Notes: a model not told the origin generated them from the sequence alone. A stretch of DNA of 64,000 nt from Cronobacter sakazakii (GCF_000982825.1 NZ_CP011047.1:2170001-2234000); one strand, 5' to 3'. Positions 50,048 through 58,779 are shown, counted from the stretch's first letter. A program made the numbers and translations.

Positions 50048-50338
50048 ATGCTACGTATGAATACCAACAACGGATTCTGGTCGTATTTCTGGTCAGGTCT
50101 AACGGGATTCTTCGCCATGTTGACTCTTCAGGATGTTCTGTTTGCCCTGGGATTTGTCATAACGGCGATTTTCACCTGGCTGACATATCGCTCAAACGAC
50201 CGAAAGAACAAAGCGGCGATTGAGGAAGACCGTAAGCGAACGGACATCCTCAAAGCCGCGTATGCCCGTGGTGATGTAACGAACATTTCCGAGGGTGCCA
50301 AAATCGTCAAAGACATCGACCAGGAACTATCGCCATAG
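50048..50338 (+). CDS. Holin with possible dual start
   Basis: This 96-residue protein begins MLRMNTNNGFWSYFWSGLTG and has a strong membrane segment TLQDVLFALGFVITAIFTWL, then a charged tail. It is placed directly before the endolysin. GGAGG lies 8 bp before M1. M4 follows a single Arg, like the dual-start holins in which the longer, more positive form restrains lysis. Whether two forms are made is inference. Confidence 0.85.
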   Translation: MLRMNTNNGFWSYFWSGLTGFFAMLTLQDVLFALGFVITAIFTWLTYRSNDRKNKAAIEEDRKRTDILKAAYARGDVTNISEGAKIVKDIDQELSP

Positions 50339-50346
50339 GTGGAACC

Positions 50347-50841
50347 ATGCAGATACCAGCGAAACTACGTACTGCACTGGTTGCAGCTGCGGCGGGAGGG
50401 GCGTCATTTATCGCGGGCGTCCTGATACAGGACCAGGAAGGCGTTAAGTACAAGCCTTACCTCGACCCTGTTGGTATTCCTACTGTGTGTGCAGGCATTA
50501 CCGGCCCTGATGTGAAGATGGGCAAGGTCTACACAAAGCAGGAATGCGATGACCTCCTTAACAAGCACATGCAACCGGTTATCAAAGCCGTGGATGCCTC
50601 AGTTAAGGTTCCCATTTCTGCATACCAGCGTGCCGCGCTCTACTCATTCACCTACAACGTAGGGGTAAGCGCCTTCCGCTCATCGACGTTGCTTAAAAAG
50701 CTCAACAATGGCGACAGAAAAGGAGCCTGCGACGAGCTGCGAAAATGGACATGGGCGGGCGGCAAGCAGTGGAAAGGATTGCAAACTCGAAGGGAGATAG
50801 AGCGCTCCATGTGCCTGGCGGAAAGCGAAAATGACCTTTAA
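50347..50841 (+). CDS. SAR endolysin (lysozyme, GH24)
   Basis: This 164-residue lysozyme has the E-8-D-5-T catalytic triad in EGVKYKPYLDPVGIPT. The N-terminus LVAAAAGGASFIAGVLI is rich in Gly/Ala/Ser, a signal-anchor-release segment rather than a cleaved signal. It is exported by Sec, held at the membrane, and set free when the holin depolarises the cell, as with R21 and P1 Lyz. Confidence 0.93.
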   Translation: MQIPAKLRTALVAAAAGGASFIAGVLIQDQEGVKYKPYLDPVGIPTVCAGITGPDVKMGKVYTKQECDDLLNKHMQPVIKAVDASVKVPISAYQRAALYSFTYNVGVSAFRSSTLLKKLNNGDRKGACDELRKWTWAGGKQWKGLQTRREIERSMCLAESENDL

Positions 50842-51295
50842 CTGGAAGATCATCCTCTTCGCCATAATGAGCCTGCTGCTGGCAATCGCTATTGTCATCG
50901 CCAGTCATTACCGGTCAGCGCTCAAAGAATCGCAGGCATCTTTAACCAAAGTTAATCGTGAATTAAATCTGGCTAAAGACACCATCAGCGACATGCAGAC
51001 TCGCCAGCGCGATGTGGCCGCGCTCGACGCAAAATACACACAGGAGCTTGCAGATGCTCAGGCGACTATCGATCAGCTGCATGATGACGTTGCTTCTGGC
51101 AAGCGTCGGTTGCAGCTCCACGCGACCTGTACGAAGCAATCCGCCCCCGGCACCGCCAGCCTGGATGATGCAGCCAGCCCCGGACTTACTGACTCCGCTG
51201 AACGGGATTATTTCACCCTCAGGGAGCGGATCGAGACCGTGACCAGGCAGTTGAGCGGATTGCAGGCGTATGTTCGGGAGCAGTGTTTGAGATAA
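50831..51295 (+). CDS. Rz: Spanin inner-membrane subunit Rz
   Basis: This 154-residue type II membrane protein has an N-terminal anchor (IILFAIMSLLLAIAIVIAS) and a periplasmic coiled coil. It joins with Rz1 to fuse the inner and outer membranes in the last step of lysis. It overlaps the endolysin by 11 bp and fully contains Rz1 in the +1 frame. Confidence 0.92.
   Translation: MTFNWKIILFAIMSLLLAIAIVIASHYRSALKESQASLTKVNRELNLAKDTISDMQTRQRDVAALDAKYTQELADAQATIDQLHDDVASGKRRLQLHATCTKQSAPGTASLDDAASPGLTDSAERDYFTLRERIETVTRQLSGLQAYVREQCLR
51054..51242 (+). CDS. Rz1: Spanin outer-membrane lipoprotein Rz1, nested in Rz
   Basis: The frame MLRRLSISCMMTLLLASVGC carries a lipobox ending SVGC and a Pro-rich mature part (SNPPPAPPAW). 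GGAG precedes the ATG at a good distance. Embedded Rz1 genes are the rule in lambdoid phages, and this one fits in size (62 residues) and position. Confidence 0.88.
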   Translation: MLRRLSISCMMTLLLASVGCSSTRPVRSNPPPAPPAWMMQPAPDLLTPLNGIISPSGSGSRP

Positions 51296-51317
51296 AAAAA
51301 AGCCCCATGGCTGGGGC
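51293..51317 (-). terminator. Hairpin after Rz, with T run on the minus strand
   Basis: Read on the minus strand GCCCCAGCCATGGGGCTTTT is a compact terminator. No leftward gene is evident upstream of it, so it may guard the late operon against antisense transcription. Confidence 0.55.
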
Positions 51318-51822
51318 GACGACAGGATAGATATTTTCTCTTTTTATAATTATTAACGCAGCGTTGACTTGTTTTCCCTGATGCTTTTTCTCGCAAGACA
51401 TTCCTGTCTGTATGGTCTTCATCCCTGCGACTCACAGACCTTGTTTGTAGGAGCCACTCCACCAACAAGATGGAAATAATCCTGGCCGATATATTCAGCT
51501 TAACAAGCGGCAGACATCTTTTATAGGAATAGTCCGGGGATAATTGTACGGTGAGCGACCTGATGTACAGATAGGCAAGCCGTTATATAGAAGCGTTCTC
51601 AAAACATAGTGAACCACTAAACATCACAAGGCGCATTTGCGAGTGCGCCTGATGATGGGAAAAGAGCGTCTTTCAGTCGTGAGCCACTGGCATCCGCTGG
51701 TGGCTTTTTTATGCGCATCGCACACGCACAAAAGAGAGTCTTTCAGTCGTGAGCCTAGGGAACGCTGCTTTCTCTCGGGCGGCTTTCCCGTGCGACAGGC
51801 CCACATATAAAAGGAATGAAGT
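51318..51822. other. Gap before the glycosyltransferases, with a tandem repeat
   Basis: About 500 bp without a convincing gene. The first 280 bp show only tiny frames; a frame of 18 codons at 51470 lacks a near ribosome binding site. From 51630 on lie a hairpin (GGCGCA/TGCGCC at 51630-51649) and a 70-bp tandem repeat. Confidence 0.5.
51660..51799 (+). repeat. Tandem 70-bp repeat with hairpins
   Basis: The box AAAGAG(C/A)GTCTTTCAGTC plus GTGAGCC occurs at 51661-51685 and 51731-51755, exactly 70 bp apart, with one mismatch in 25. In copy 1 it runs into GAGCCAC, loop, GTGGCTTTTTT, an intrinsic terminator. In copy 2 a longer loop closes with GGCGGCTTT. A leader or attenuator for the glycosyltransferase genes is likely. 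Confidence 0.7.
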
Positions 51823-53280
51823 ATGCAGGTCACTATTGACGGCGTTCAGTATGTGCCCGCCAGTCAGCAGCAATCCCGCATCGGCATCGCAATAACCACG
51901 CACAACCGTCATGACGTTCTGAAGCAAGCCATTGAGCAACATCTGAAGCATTTGCCCGCCGGCGCGCTGGTGGTTGTGGTGGATGATGGTTCCAGTCCTG
52001 CCGCTGTGGTGCCTGACGGCATTCGCTTAATCCGGCATGAAACCTCTCTTGGTATCGTGGCATCGAAGAACGCCAGCCTTGAAGCGCTGATGGATGCTGG
52101 TTGCGAACATCTTTTCCTGTGGGACGATGATGCCTGGCCGATTGCCGATGAATGGCATCTACCTTACATCGAATCACCGGAGCCGCATCTGGCTTATCAG
52201 TTTCTCGATCTGGCGGGCCCGCGCAAGCTGAATGACCTCTCCGTCCTGTACCGCGATGATAACCACATCGCCTACACCGGGCAGCGCGGCGTGATGCTCT
52301 ACTACCACCGCAGCGCTATTGAAAAGGTTGGCGGATTCGACCCCATTTACGGGCGCGGGATGTACGAGCACAGCGATTTAGCCCTGCGCATTCATAACGC
52401 GGGACTGACCACATGGGCCTATGCCGATGTTGTTGGTTCTGAAAAGCTGATTCATTCCCTCGATGAACATGAAGCCATTGAGCGTTCGGTACCTAAACCG
52501 GACCGGGTAGCGCTGGTGGAACGTAACGTGAAGATCCACAACGAGCGCCGTGATAACGGGTTTACGGGTTACGTTGAATACCGGAGACAGCGTGACGTGG
52601 TCATCACTACTCTGCTAACCAGTCAGCCAGATCCGCAGCGTGGTAACAAAATGGCCGCCTCGCCTGACATGCTTGCCAAATGGGCAGCCTCGCTTCGAGA
52701 GTGCGGGCGTATCGCGCTGGTGGATGAGTTGCAGACCGCCCCGGCAGACGTTGAGCTGTGCCAAGTTCCTGACGTGAAGATGAATATCTACTTCCGGCGC
52801 TGGCTGCATATCTGGCAGCACCTGCGCGAGCATCCCGAATATCGGTTCGTCTGGTGCACCGATGGCACCGATGTCGAGATGCTCCGCGCACCGTGGGAAG
52901 AAATGCAGCCCGGTACTGTTTACGTCGGTTCTGAACCGAAGATCTACGCCGATACCTGGGCAAAACAGAATCATCCTGAGCGTATCTATCAGGAATTCAT
53001 TGAAGCGCACCTCAACGATGTGATGCTTAACGCTGGACTGCTGGGCGGCACGCGAGCTGATGTCATGGCGTTTGCTCACGGCATCATCCGTCTTTACTAC
53101 CGGATCGAGAGTTATCGTTTCTGGAAGAAAGAACAGGCTGGCGCCGCGGTGGGTGACATGCTGGCGTTCGGTATTGTCGCGCAGTCATTCGCTGACAGGC
53201 TGGTCACCGGCCCTCTGGTACATACCGTATTCAAAACTGACGGGATTGGTAGGGAGGCCGCATGGTGGAAACACAAGTGA
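51823..53280 (+). CDS. Two-domain glycosyltransferase, GT2 type
   Basis: This 485-residue protein has an N-terminal GT-A domain: GIAITTHNRHDVLKQAIEQH, VVVVDDGSS, the metal-binding LFLWDDDAWP and the late YEHSDLALRIH. A second domain from about residue 255 begins DVVITTLLTSQPDPQRGNKM and holds FVWCTDGTDVEML, itself GT-A-like. Phage glycosyltransferases modify virion proteins, host surface sugars or hypermodified bases. The late-operon place between lysis and head genes favours virion modification, an inference. It overlaps the next gene by 19 bp. Confidence 0.85.
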   Translation: MQVTIDGVQYVPASQQQSRIGIAITTHNRHDVLKQAIEQHLKHLPAGALVVVVDDGSSPAAVVPDGIRLIRHETSLGIVASKNASLEALMDAGCEHLFLWDDDAWPIADEWHLPYIESPEPHLAYQFLDLAGPRKLNDLSVLYRDDNHIAYTGQRGVMLYYHRSAIEKVGGFDPIYGRGMYEHSDLALRIHNAGLTTWAYADVVGSEKLIHSLDEHEAIERSVPKPDRVALVERNVKIHNERRDNGFTGYVEYRRQRDVVITTLLTSQPDPQRGNKMAASPDMLAKWAASLRECGRIALVDELQTAPADVELCQVPDVKMNIYFRRWLHIWQHLREHPEYRFVWCTDGTDVEMLRAPWEEMQPGTVYVGSEPKIYADTWAKQNHPERIYQEFIEAHLNDVMLNAGLLGGTRADVMAFAHGIIRLYYRIESYRFWKKEQAGAAVGDMLAFGIVAQSFADRLVTGPLVHTVFKTDGIGREAAWWKHK

Positions 53281-53855
53281 GATTCGTGATAGTCGCCCAT
53301 CATTCCCGCCACGAACAGGCAAAAAAGCTTGCTGAATCACTGGATGCTTATCTGCTGGTGGATGAGAACAGCTCTGGCGCGAACTGGAATCATTACCGCG
53401 CGCTGCAATGGGCTGCAGAGCAAAGCTGTCGCGTTGTGGTGCTGGAGGATGACGCGCTGCCGGTAGAAGGGTTTCAGGCGCTGGCTACTGAATGGCTTAG
53501 TCGCTTCCCTGACTCACTCATCAGCTTCTATCTCGGTACCGGCCGCCCGCCGCAGTATCAACTGGAGATAGCCACAAAGCTTATCGCCGCTGACCGCGAA
53601 AGGGCAGACTACATCACCATGCAGCGTCTCGTGCATGCCGTGTGCTACAGCGTACCCCCGAAGTTAATCCTGAAGGTGCTGGCGCGCTGGGATGCGAGCA
53701 AGCCTGCTGATTATGCGGTGGGTGATGCCTGCGGCGGCCCGGTAATTTACCCGTGTAACTCGCTGGTGGACCATGCTGATGGCCTGCCTGTAGAGAAGCA
53801 TCCCGACAGACAGCCGCGCCGCGAACGTCGCCGCGCATGGAGGTTACATGGCTAA
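53262..53855 (+). CDS. Second glycosyltransferase-like protein
   Basis: This 197-residue protein starts MVETQVRFVIVAHHSRHEQA and has AYLLVDENSSGANWNHYRAL and CRVVVLEDDALPVEGFQALA, the DxD-type metal site of GT-A enzymes in a GT25-like context. It is coupled to the larger enzyme by overlap, so they probably act in one pathway. The C-terminus is very basic (RQPRRERRRAWR). Confidence 0.75.
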   Translation: MVETQVRFVIVAHHSRHEQAKKLAESLDAYLLVDENSSGANWNHYRALQWAAEQSCRVVVLEDDALPVEGFQALATEWLSRFPDSLISFYLGTGRPPQYQLEIATKLIAADRERADYITMQRLVHAVCYSVPPKLILKVLARWDASKPADYAVGDACGGPVIYPCNSLVDHADGLPVEKHPDRQPRRERRRAWRLHG

Positions 53856-54213
53856 GCTGACCACGTTAAAGCCACGTCTGAAGGTTATTGATACGCGCCG
53901 CATAAAGCCCGTGTACGGCGAGCAACGGCGCATCAGCGGCAGCGCCCGCGTTGGTCTTAAGCGCCGCATATGGGTGCGTGACGGTGGGCACTGCTGCATG
54001 TGCTCACGCGCTGTTGACCTGCATGAAAGCGAACTCGATCACCGCATCGCGTTACAGTTCGGCGGCGATAACTCAGAGCGAAACCTGTGGACATTATGCA
54101 CTGACTGCCACGCCGGGAAGTCGGCACGCGAAGCGGCAGCCGGTCAGCCTGATGAAGAAGCCCTAGAGCATGCCGTGCCAGACAGTGCCAGTCATTCGGT
54201 AACGATTATCTGA
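53848..54213 (+). CDS. HNH endonuclease, HK97 gp74 type
   Basis: This 121-residue protein has a zinc-bound HNH site: CCMCSRAVDLHESELDHRIA, GGDNSERNLWTLCTDCH. In HK97-like phages this protein stimulates terminase cutting at cos and is needed for morphogenesis. Its place directly before the terminase supports this. Confidence 0.9.
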   Translation: MAKLTTLKPRLKVIDTRRIKPVYGEQRRISGSARVGLKRRIWVRDGGHCCMCSRAVDLHESELDHRIALQFGGDNSERNLWTLCTDCHAGKSAREAAAGQPDEEALEHAVPDSASHSVTII

Positions 54214-54223
54214 GGTGAAGAAG

Positions 54224-54436
54224 ATGGAGTGGTTACTGCTGATCTTACTGGTAGCATTCGTAATTTTTTTGATGGATGCAAGCGCTGGCGCACAGCCAAC
54301 ATGGATGCACTGTCGGGAAATGAGAAACCGATATGGAACTCCAAAGTCGCACGACAGCAAGCGCCCCGTCGGTGGTTATCAGCCTGTAGCGGAGAGCAGG
54401 GAAAGCAGTGATCCTCTGCCTCCACTGAAGCACTAA
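54224..54436 (+). CDS. Small membrane protein, 70 residues
   Basis: MEWLLLILLVAFVIFLMDAS gives one membrane segment, followed by a polar tail ending DPLPPLKH. The ATG at 54224 follows GAGGTGAAGAAG; GTG at 54215 is in frame. Function unknown. Confidence 0.6.
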   Translation: MEWLLLILLVAFVIFLMDASAGAQPTWMHCREMRNRYGTPKSHDSKRPVGGYQPVAESRESSDPLPPLKH

Positions 54437-54510
54437 TGAGAACGATTATCGGATTCTCTTCTGAATGGTTGTCAATGCAATCATTTCAATGTGAATGATA
54501 TCAATTATCA

Positions 54511-54590
54511 TCAAGGCGGGGGGGTGGGTCCCGAAGTAAACATCAATCGCGCTGGACACCGCCCCCCCTCTCACGCACAGAAAAAATTCC
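54511..54590. other. Candidate cos region
   Basis: A G7 run in CGGGGGGGTGGG (54517-54528) and a C7 run in ACCGCCCCCCCTC (54558-54570) face each other across 33 bp just before terS. This is where HK97-type phages carry cos, and GC-rich 3' overhangs are usual there. The exact cut cannot be placed. Confidence 0.45.
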
Positions 54591-54608
54591 CCTCTGGAGG
54601 GTGTAAAC

Positions 54609-55106
54609 ATGTTAACAGCGCAAAAGCGGAAATTCGCTGTCGCGCTGATGTCCGGTATGTCTCAAAAAGATGCGGCAGTAAAGGCGGGGTATTCTGAGAA
54701 ATCCGCACGCTCCAAGGGGTCGCAGCTTGCAAAAGACCCGGAAGTCATCGCGTTTATTGAGCGTAAAAAGAAGGAAGTCATCGAGACGGATGATGTTCCG
54801 GCCTGCCGGCAGGATGTTTATACCCCAGCGGTAAACAACACCGAAAAAAACGATGCGCCACTGGCGCCCGCCGTAGCTGGTGCTTACGACGACCCGCTCA
54901 AGTTTCTGATGGCTGTAATGAACGATGCCAGCGAAGAAATTGACGTCAGGAAGGACGCGGCGAAGGCCATGCTTCCCTATATTCACCCCAAAAAAGGGGA
55001 GACAGGGAAGAAAGAGGCGCGCAACGCCGCGGCAAAAGCTGCATCCGGTGCCAGCAAGTTCGGTGCGATGGCGCCGCCGAAACTGGTCGTGAACAACAAG
55101 GGGTAA
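54609..55106 (+). CDS. terS: Terminase small subunit
   Basis: This 165-residue protein starts MLTAQKRKFAVALMSGMSQK with an HTH (SQKDAAVKAGYSEKSARSKG) that recognises the packaging site. The middle is Ala/Pro-rich and the C-terminal part DASEEIDVRKDAAKAMLPYI ends in a basic tail. GGAGGGTGTAAAC precedes the start. It forms the packaging motor with TerL. Confidence 0.9.
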   Translation: MLTAQKRKFAVALMSGMSQKDAAVKAGYSEKSARSKGSQLAKDPEVIAFIERKKKEVIETDDVPACRQDVYTPAVNNTEKNDAPLAPAVAGAYDDPLKFLMAVMNDASEEIDVRKDAAKAMLPYIHPKKGETGKKEARNAAAKAASGASKFGAMAPPKLVVNNKG

Positions 55107-55109
55107 TTT

Positions 55110-56768
55110 ATGGCGCAGTGGTCTACAGCCTGTACAGACTGGGAATCGCGCCTGGTTGCAGGTGAATCCATCATTCCGCCGCCTATCTTTCCCCACCAGG
55201 CGGAGCAGGCGCTGGGTATCTTCCGTGAATTGCGGGTTTCTGACCTGCCGGGCAAGCCTACTTTCGGCGAGTGCTCTGAAGAATGGGTGTTCGACTTCGT
55301 GAAAGCCATCTTCGGCGGATACGACGCCGAGACGGGAAACCAGCTCATCCGCGAATACGGCCTGCTGATATCGAAGAAAAACACAAAATCGACCATCGCA
55401 GCGGGCATCATGCTGACTGCGCTGATCCTCTGCTGGCGCGAGGATGAAGAGCATCTGATTCTCGCGCCCACCAAAGAGGTGGCCGATAACAGCTTCAAGC
55501 CCGCCGCCGGCATGATACGCGCCGACGACGAGCTGTCCGATATGTTCCAGATCCAGGACCATATCCGCACGATTACGCACCGGGTGACGCGAAACACGCT
55601 GAAAGTGGTAGCCGCGGATACGGATACCGTTTCCGGTAAAAAGTCTGGGCGCATTCTGGTTGACGAGCTCTGGCTGTTTGGCAAGCGCGCCAACGCAGAG
55701 GCGATGTTTATGGAAGCGCTCGGCGGGCAGGTGTCGCGTAATGAAGGATGGGTGATATTTCTCACCACGCAGAGCGACGAGCCGCCGGCAGGCGTTTTCA
55801 AAGAGCGCCTCGATTACTGGCGTAATGTCCGTGATGGCAGGATAAACGACCCTAAAACGCTGGGTATCCTTTACGAGTTCCCGGAACGGATGGTGCAAAG
55901 AAAGGCTTATCTCGATCCGGAAAACTTCTACATCACCAACCCGAACATCGGCCGCTCGGTCAGCGCGGAGTGGATAGCCGACCAACTTCGCAAGAACCAG
56001 GCGAAAACGGACGGCACGTTGCAGCAGTTCCTGGCGAAGCATCTCAATATTGAAATTGGCCTTAACCTGCGTAGCGATCGCTGGGCGGGCGTCGATTTCT
56101 GGGAGCAGCAGGCGCAGCATGTCAGCTTTGATGATTTGCTGCGGCGCGCCGAGGTGATCACCGTCGGCATTGACGGCGGCGGTCTTGATGACCTGCTGGG
56201 CTTCGCTGCTGTCGGACGTGACGCTGAAACGCGGGAGTGGCTCTGCTGGTGCCATGCCTGGGCGCATGAGATAGCCATCCGGCGGCGTAAGAGCGAAGAA
56301 TCCAGGTTCAATGACTTCGTGAGGGCAGGCGACCTGACCATCGTGAAACGCGTCGGCCAGGACACGGAAGAGGTGGCGGAATACGTCCGGCGCATCCACA
56401 TTGCTGAACTGCTCGACAAGATAGGCATTGACCCGTCAGGCGTCGGCCAAATCCTCGATGCGCTGATTGAGGCTGAAATACCCGCCGATGCGGTGGTTGG
56501 CGTAAGCCAGGGCTGGCGTCTTGGCGGTGCGATTAAAACCACCGAACGCAAGCTTGCCGAGGGCGTGCTTATCCATGGCGGGCAACCGATGATGGCCTGG
56601 TGTGTGGGTAATGCCCGGGTGGAGCCGAAAGGTAACGCCATCCTCATTACCAAGCAGGCCAGCGGCAAGGGGAAGATTGACCCGCTGATGGCGCTGTTCA
56701 ACAGCGTTTCGCTCATGGCGCTGAACCCTGAAGCGAAAAAGCAGGATTACCAGGTGCATTTCATATGA
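55110..56768 (+). CDS. terL: Terminase large subunit, HK97 type
   Basis: This 552-residue packaging ATPase and nuclease has the ATPase centre in GLLISKKNTKSTIAAGIMLT (Walker A-like) and RILVDELWLFGKR (Walker B), then a nuclease domain with Asp residues in VGIDGGGLDDLLG and KIGIDPSGVGQ. Length fits the HK97/P27 family. It starts 3 bp after terS. Confidence 0.95.
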   Translation: MAQWSTACTDWESRLVAGESIIPPPIFPHQAEQALGIFRELRVSDLPGKPTFGECSEEWVFDFVKAIFGGYDAETGNQLIREYGLLISKKNTKSTIAAGIMLTALILCWREDEEHLILAPTKEVADNSFKPAAGMIRADDELSDMFQIQDHIRTITHRVTRNTLKVVAADTDTVSGKKSGRILVDELWLFGKRANAEAMFMEALGGQVSRNEGWVIFLTTQSDEPPAGVFKERLDYWRNVRDGRINDPKTLGILYEFPERMVQRKAYLDPENFYITNPNIGRSVSAEWIADQLRKNQAKTDGTLQQFLAKHLNIEIGLNLRSDRWAGVDFWEQQAQHVSFDDLLRRAEVITVGIDGGGLDDLLGFAAVGRDAETREWLCWCHAWAHEIAIRRRKSEESRFNDFVRAGDLTIVKRVGQDTEEVAEYVRRIHIAELLDKIGIDPSGVGQILDALIEAEIPADAVVGVSQGWRLGGAIKTTERKLAEGVLIHGGQPMMAWCVGNARVEPKGNAILITKQASGKGKIDPLMALFNSVSLMALNPEAKKQDYQVHFI

Positions 56769-56785
56769 CAGTTACGTCAGTTAAT

Positions 56786-56807
56786 AACCCGCTCCGGCGG
56801 GTTTTTT
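56786..56807 (+). terminator. Hairpin between terL and the capsid gene
   Basis: AACCCGC, short loop, GGCGGGTTTTTT forms an intrinsic terminator or attenuator inside the head operon. Confidence 0.75.
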
Positions 56808-56826
56808 CGTTTCAGGAGGCAGCTAA

Positions 56827-58767
56827 ATGACGCTTAATCGCGCATGCACCCTCATGACGGTAAAGGCGGTGAACGAGGACGAGCGGATCATTACCGGCAT
56901 CGCTTCCACACCATCTCCCGACCGTGACGGGGACATTATGGAGCCGGAGGGCGCCAAGTTCCGCAGCGACACGCCGTTCCTCTGGCAGCATGACCGCTCG
57001 CAACCCATCGGCACCTGCACCCCGAAAATGGTGAAGGGCGGGCTGGAGATCACAGCAAGACTGGTGAAACCCACCCCGGATATGCCGTCCCAGCTTGTTG
57101 CCCGCCTCGATGAGGCCTGGGCATCCATTAAGGCTGGGCTGGTGCGCGGTCTCTCTATCGGCTTCCGGCCGATTGAATATTCCTTCCTGGATGAAGGCGG
57201 GATCCGCTTTCTTTCCTGGGACCTTCTTGAAGTCTCGGCAGTGACCATTCCGGCAAACGCCGAATGCTCCATTAACTCCGTTAAATCATTCGACCGCCAG
57301 TTACTCGCCGCGGCAGGCAAAGAGAAACCGGTGGTTAAAGCAACACAGTCCGCTGGCGCTACAGCACCCAAAACCATTACCAATAAAGGAAACAGTTCGA
57401 TGAATATCGCAGAACAAATCAAAAGCTTTGAAGCGAAGCGTTCGGCGCTGGCGGCGTCTCTCTCCGACATCATGGCTAAAGCCGCTGAAGCCGGGCGTAC
57501 GCTTGATTCGGAAGAAGAAGAAAGCTACGACAACACCTCAGCCGAAATCAAATCCGTGGATGCGCACCTGAAGCGCCTTCGTGACATGGAAAGTAACCTT
57601 GCTGCGACTGCCAAACCGGTAAGCAAAGCGGCGGGCGGCGATGTAAATGTCGTAACGACCAACGCGCCGGGCATCATCCGCGTAGAGCAGAAGCTGGAAA
57701 AAGGCATCGCCTTTGCCCGCTTCGCCAAGGCGCTGGCCGCCGCGAACGGCAGCCGCTCCGAGGCGCTGGAGATTGCGCGTAAGCAATATCCGGACGATGC
57801 GAAACTGCATCATGTCCTGAAGGCGGCCGTCGGCGCTGGCACCACTACCGATCCGAAATGGGCTGGCGCGCTGGTTGAATACCAGGAATACGCACAGGAT
57901 TTCGTGGAGTTCCTGCGACCGCAGACCATTATTGGCCGCTTCGGGCAGGGTAACATCCCGGCGCTGCGCCAGGTGCCGTTTAACATCCGCATCCCGGCGC
58001 AGACCTCCGGCGGTTCAGCGAACTGGGTAGGGCAGGGCAAGGCGAAGCCGCTGACCAAGTTTGACTTTGAGTCGATCACCTTCAGCTTTGCCAAAGTGGC
58101 CGCAATCGCGGTGCTGACCGACGAACTTATCCGCTTCTCCAACCCGGCAGCCGATGCGCTGGTGCGCAATGCTCTGGCCGAAGCGGTTATTGCCCGTCTC
58201 GATACTGACTTTATCAACCCGTCCAAGGCGGAAGTCGCCAACGTGTCGCCGGCTTCCGTTACCAACGGCATTACCGCTATCCCGTCCACCGGTAATCCGG
58301 ACGACGACGCAGCGGCGGCTTTTGGCGTGTTTGTCGCTGCTAACCTGCAACCGAACGGTGCAGTCTGGCTGATGTCCAGCACCACCGCGCTGGCGCTGTC
58401 CATGCGTAAAAACGCGCTGGGTCAGAAAGAGTATCCGGAAATGACGCTGCTGGGCGGTACCTTCCAGGGTCTGCCGGTTATCGTCTCCCAGTATGTGGGC
58501 AGCCAGCTGGTGCTGGTTAACGCGCCGGATATCTATCTGGCTGACGACGGCGGCGTTGCCGTGGATATGTCCCGCGAGGCCTCGCTCGAAATGCAGAGCG
58601 AACCAACCGGCGACAGCGTTAATGGTACGGGCACCGAGCTGGTTTCCATGTTCCAGACCAACAGCGTGGCTATCCGCGCCGAACGCTGGATTAACTGGAA
58701 GCGCCGCCGTACCGCTGCCGTCGCCGTGATTTCCGGTGTGAACTACGGCACCACCCAGACCAGCTAA
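56827..58767 (+). CDS. Fused prohead protease and major capsid protein, HK97 fold
   Basis: This 646-residue protein joins two genes that are usually separate. Residues 1-165 are an S78 prohead protease: His in PFLWQHDRSQPIG and Ser in LVRGLSIGFRPIEY. Residues from about 192 form a delta/scaffold coiled region (IAEQIKSFEAKRSALAASLS) and then the HK97 capsid fold (FVEFLRPQTIIGRFG, then AIRAERWINWKR near the end). An internal ATG at 57400 follows AAAGGAAACAGTTCG, which could make capsid protein alone in the amounts needed. Confidence 0.9.
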   Translation: MTLNRACTLMTVKAVNEDERIITGIASTPSPDRDGDIMEPEGAKFRSDTPFLWQHDRSQPIGTCTPKMVKGGLEITARLVKPTPDMPSQLVARLDEAWASIKAGLVRGLSIGFRPIEYSFLDEGGIRFLSWDLLEVSAVTIPANAECSINSVKSFDRQLLAAAGKEKPVVKATQSAGATAPKTITNKGNSSMNIAEQIKSFEAKRSALAASLSDIMAKAAEAGRTLDSEEEESYDNTSAEIKSVDAHLKRLRDMESNLAATAKPVSKAAGGDVNVVTTNAPGIIRVEQKLEKGIAFARFAKALAAANGSRSEALEIARKQYPDDAKLHHVLKAAVGAGTTTDPKWAGALVEYQEYAQDFVEFLRPQTIIGRFGQGNIPALRQVPFNIRIPAQTSGGSANWVGQGKAKPLTKFDFESITFSFAKVAAIAVLTDELIRFSNPAADALVRNALAEAVIARLDTDFINPSKAEVANVSPASVTNGITAIPSTGNPDDDAAAAFGVFVAANLQPNGAVWLMSSTTALALSMRKNALGQKEYPEMTLLGGTFQGLPVIVSQYVGSQLVLVNAPDIYLADDGGVAVDMSREASLEMQSEPTGDSVNGTGTELVSMFQTNSVAIRAERWINWKRRRTAAVAVISGVNYGTTQTS

Positions 58768-58779
58768 CCAACTCAGGAG

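Noticed and set aside
51470..51526. 18-codon frame in the gap after Rz
   Set aside because: The nearest GGAG is too far from the ATG and nothing supports translation.
54612..56399. 595-residue open frame on the minus strand across terS and terL
   Set aside because: It mirrors GC-rich coding on the plus strand, has no family feature and no ribosome binding site in an operon that runs entirely rightward.
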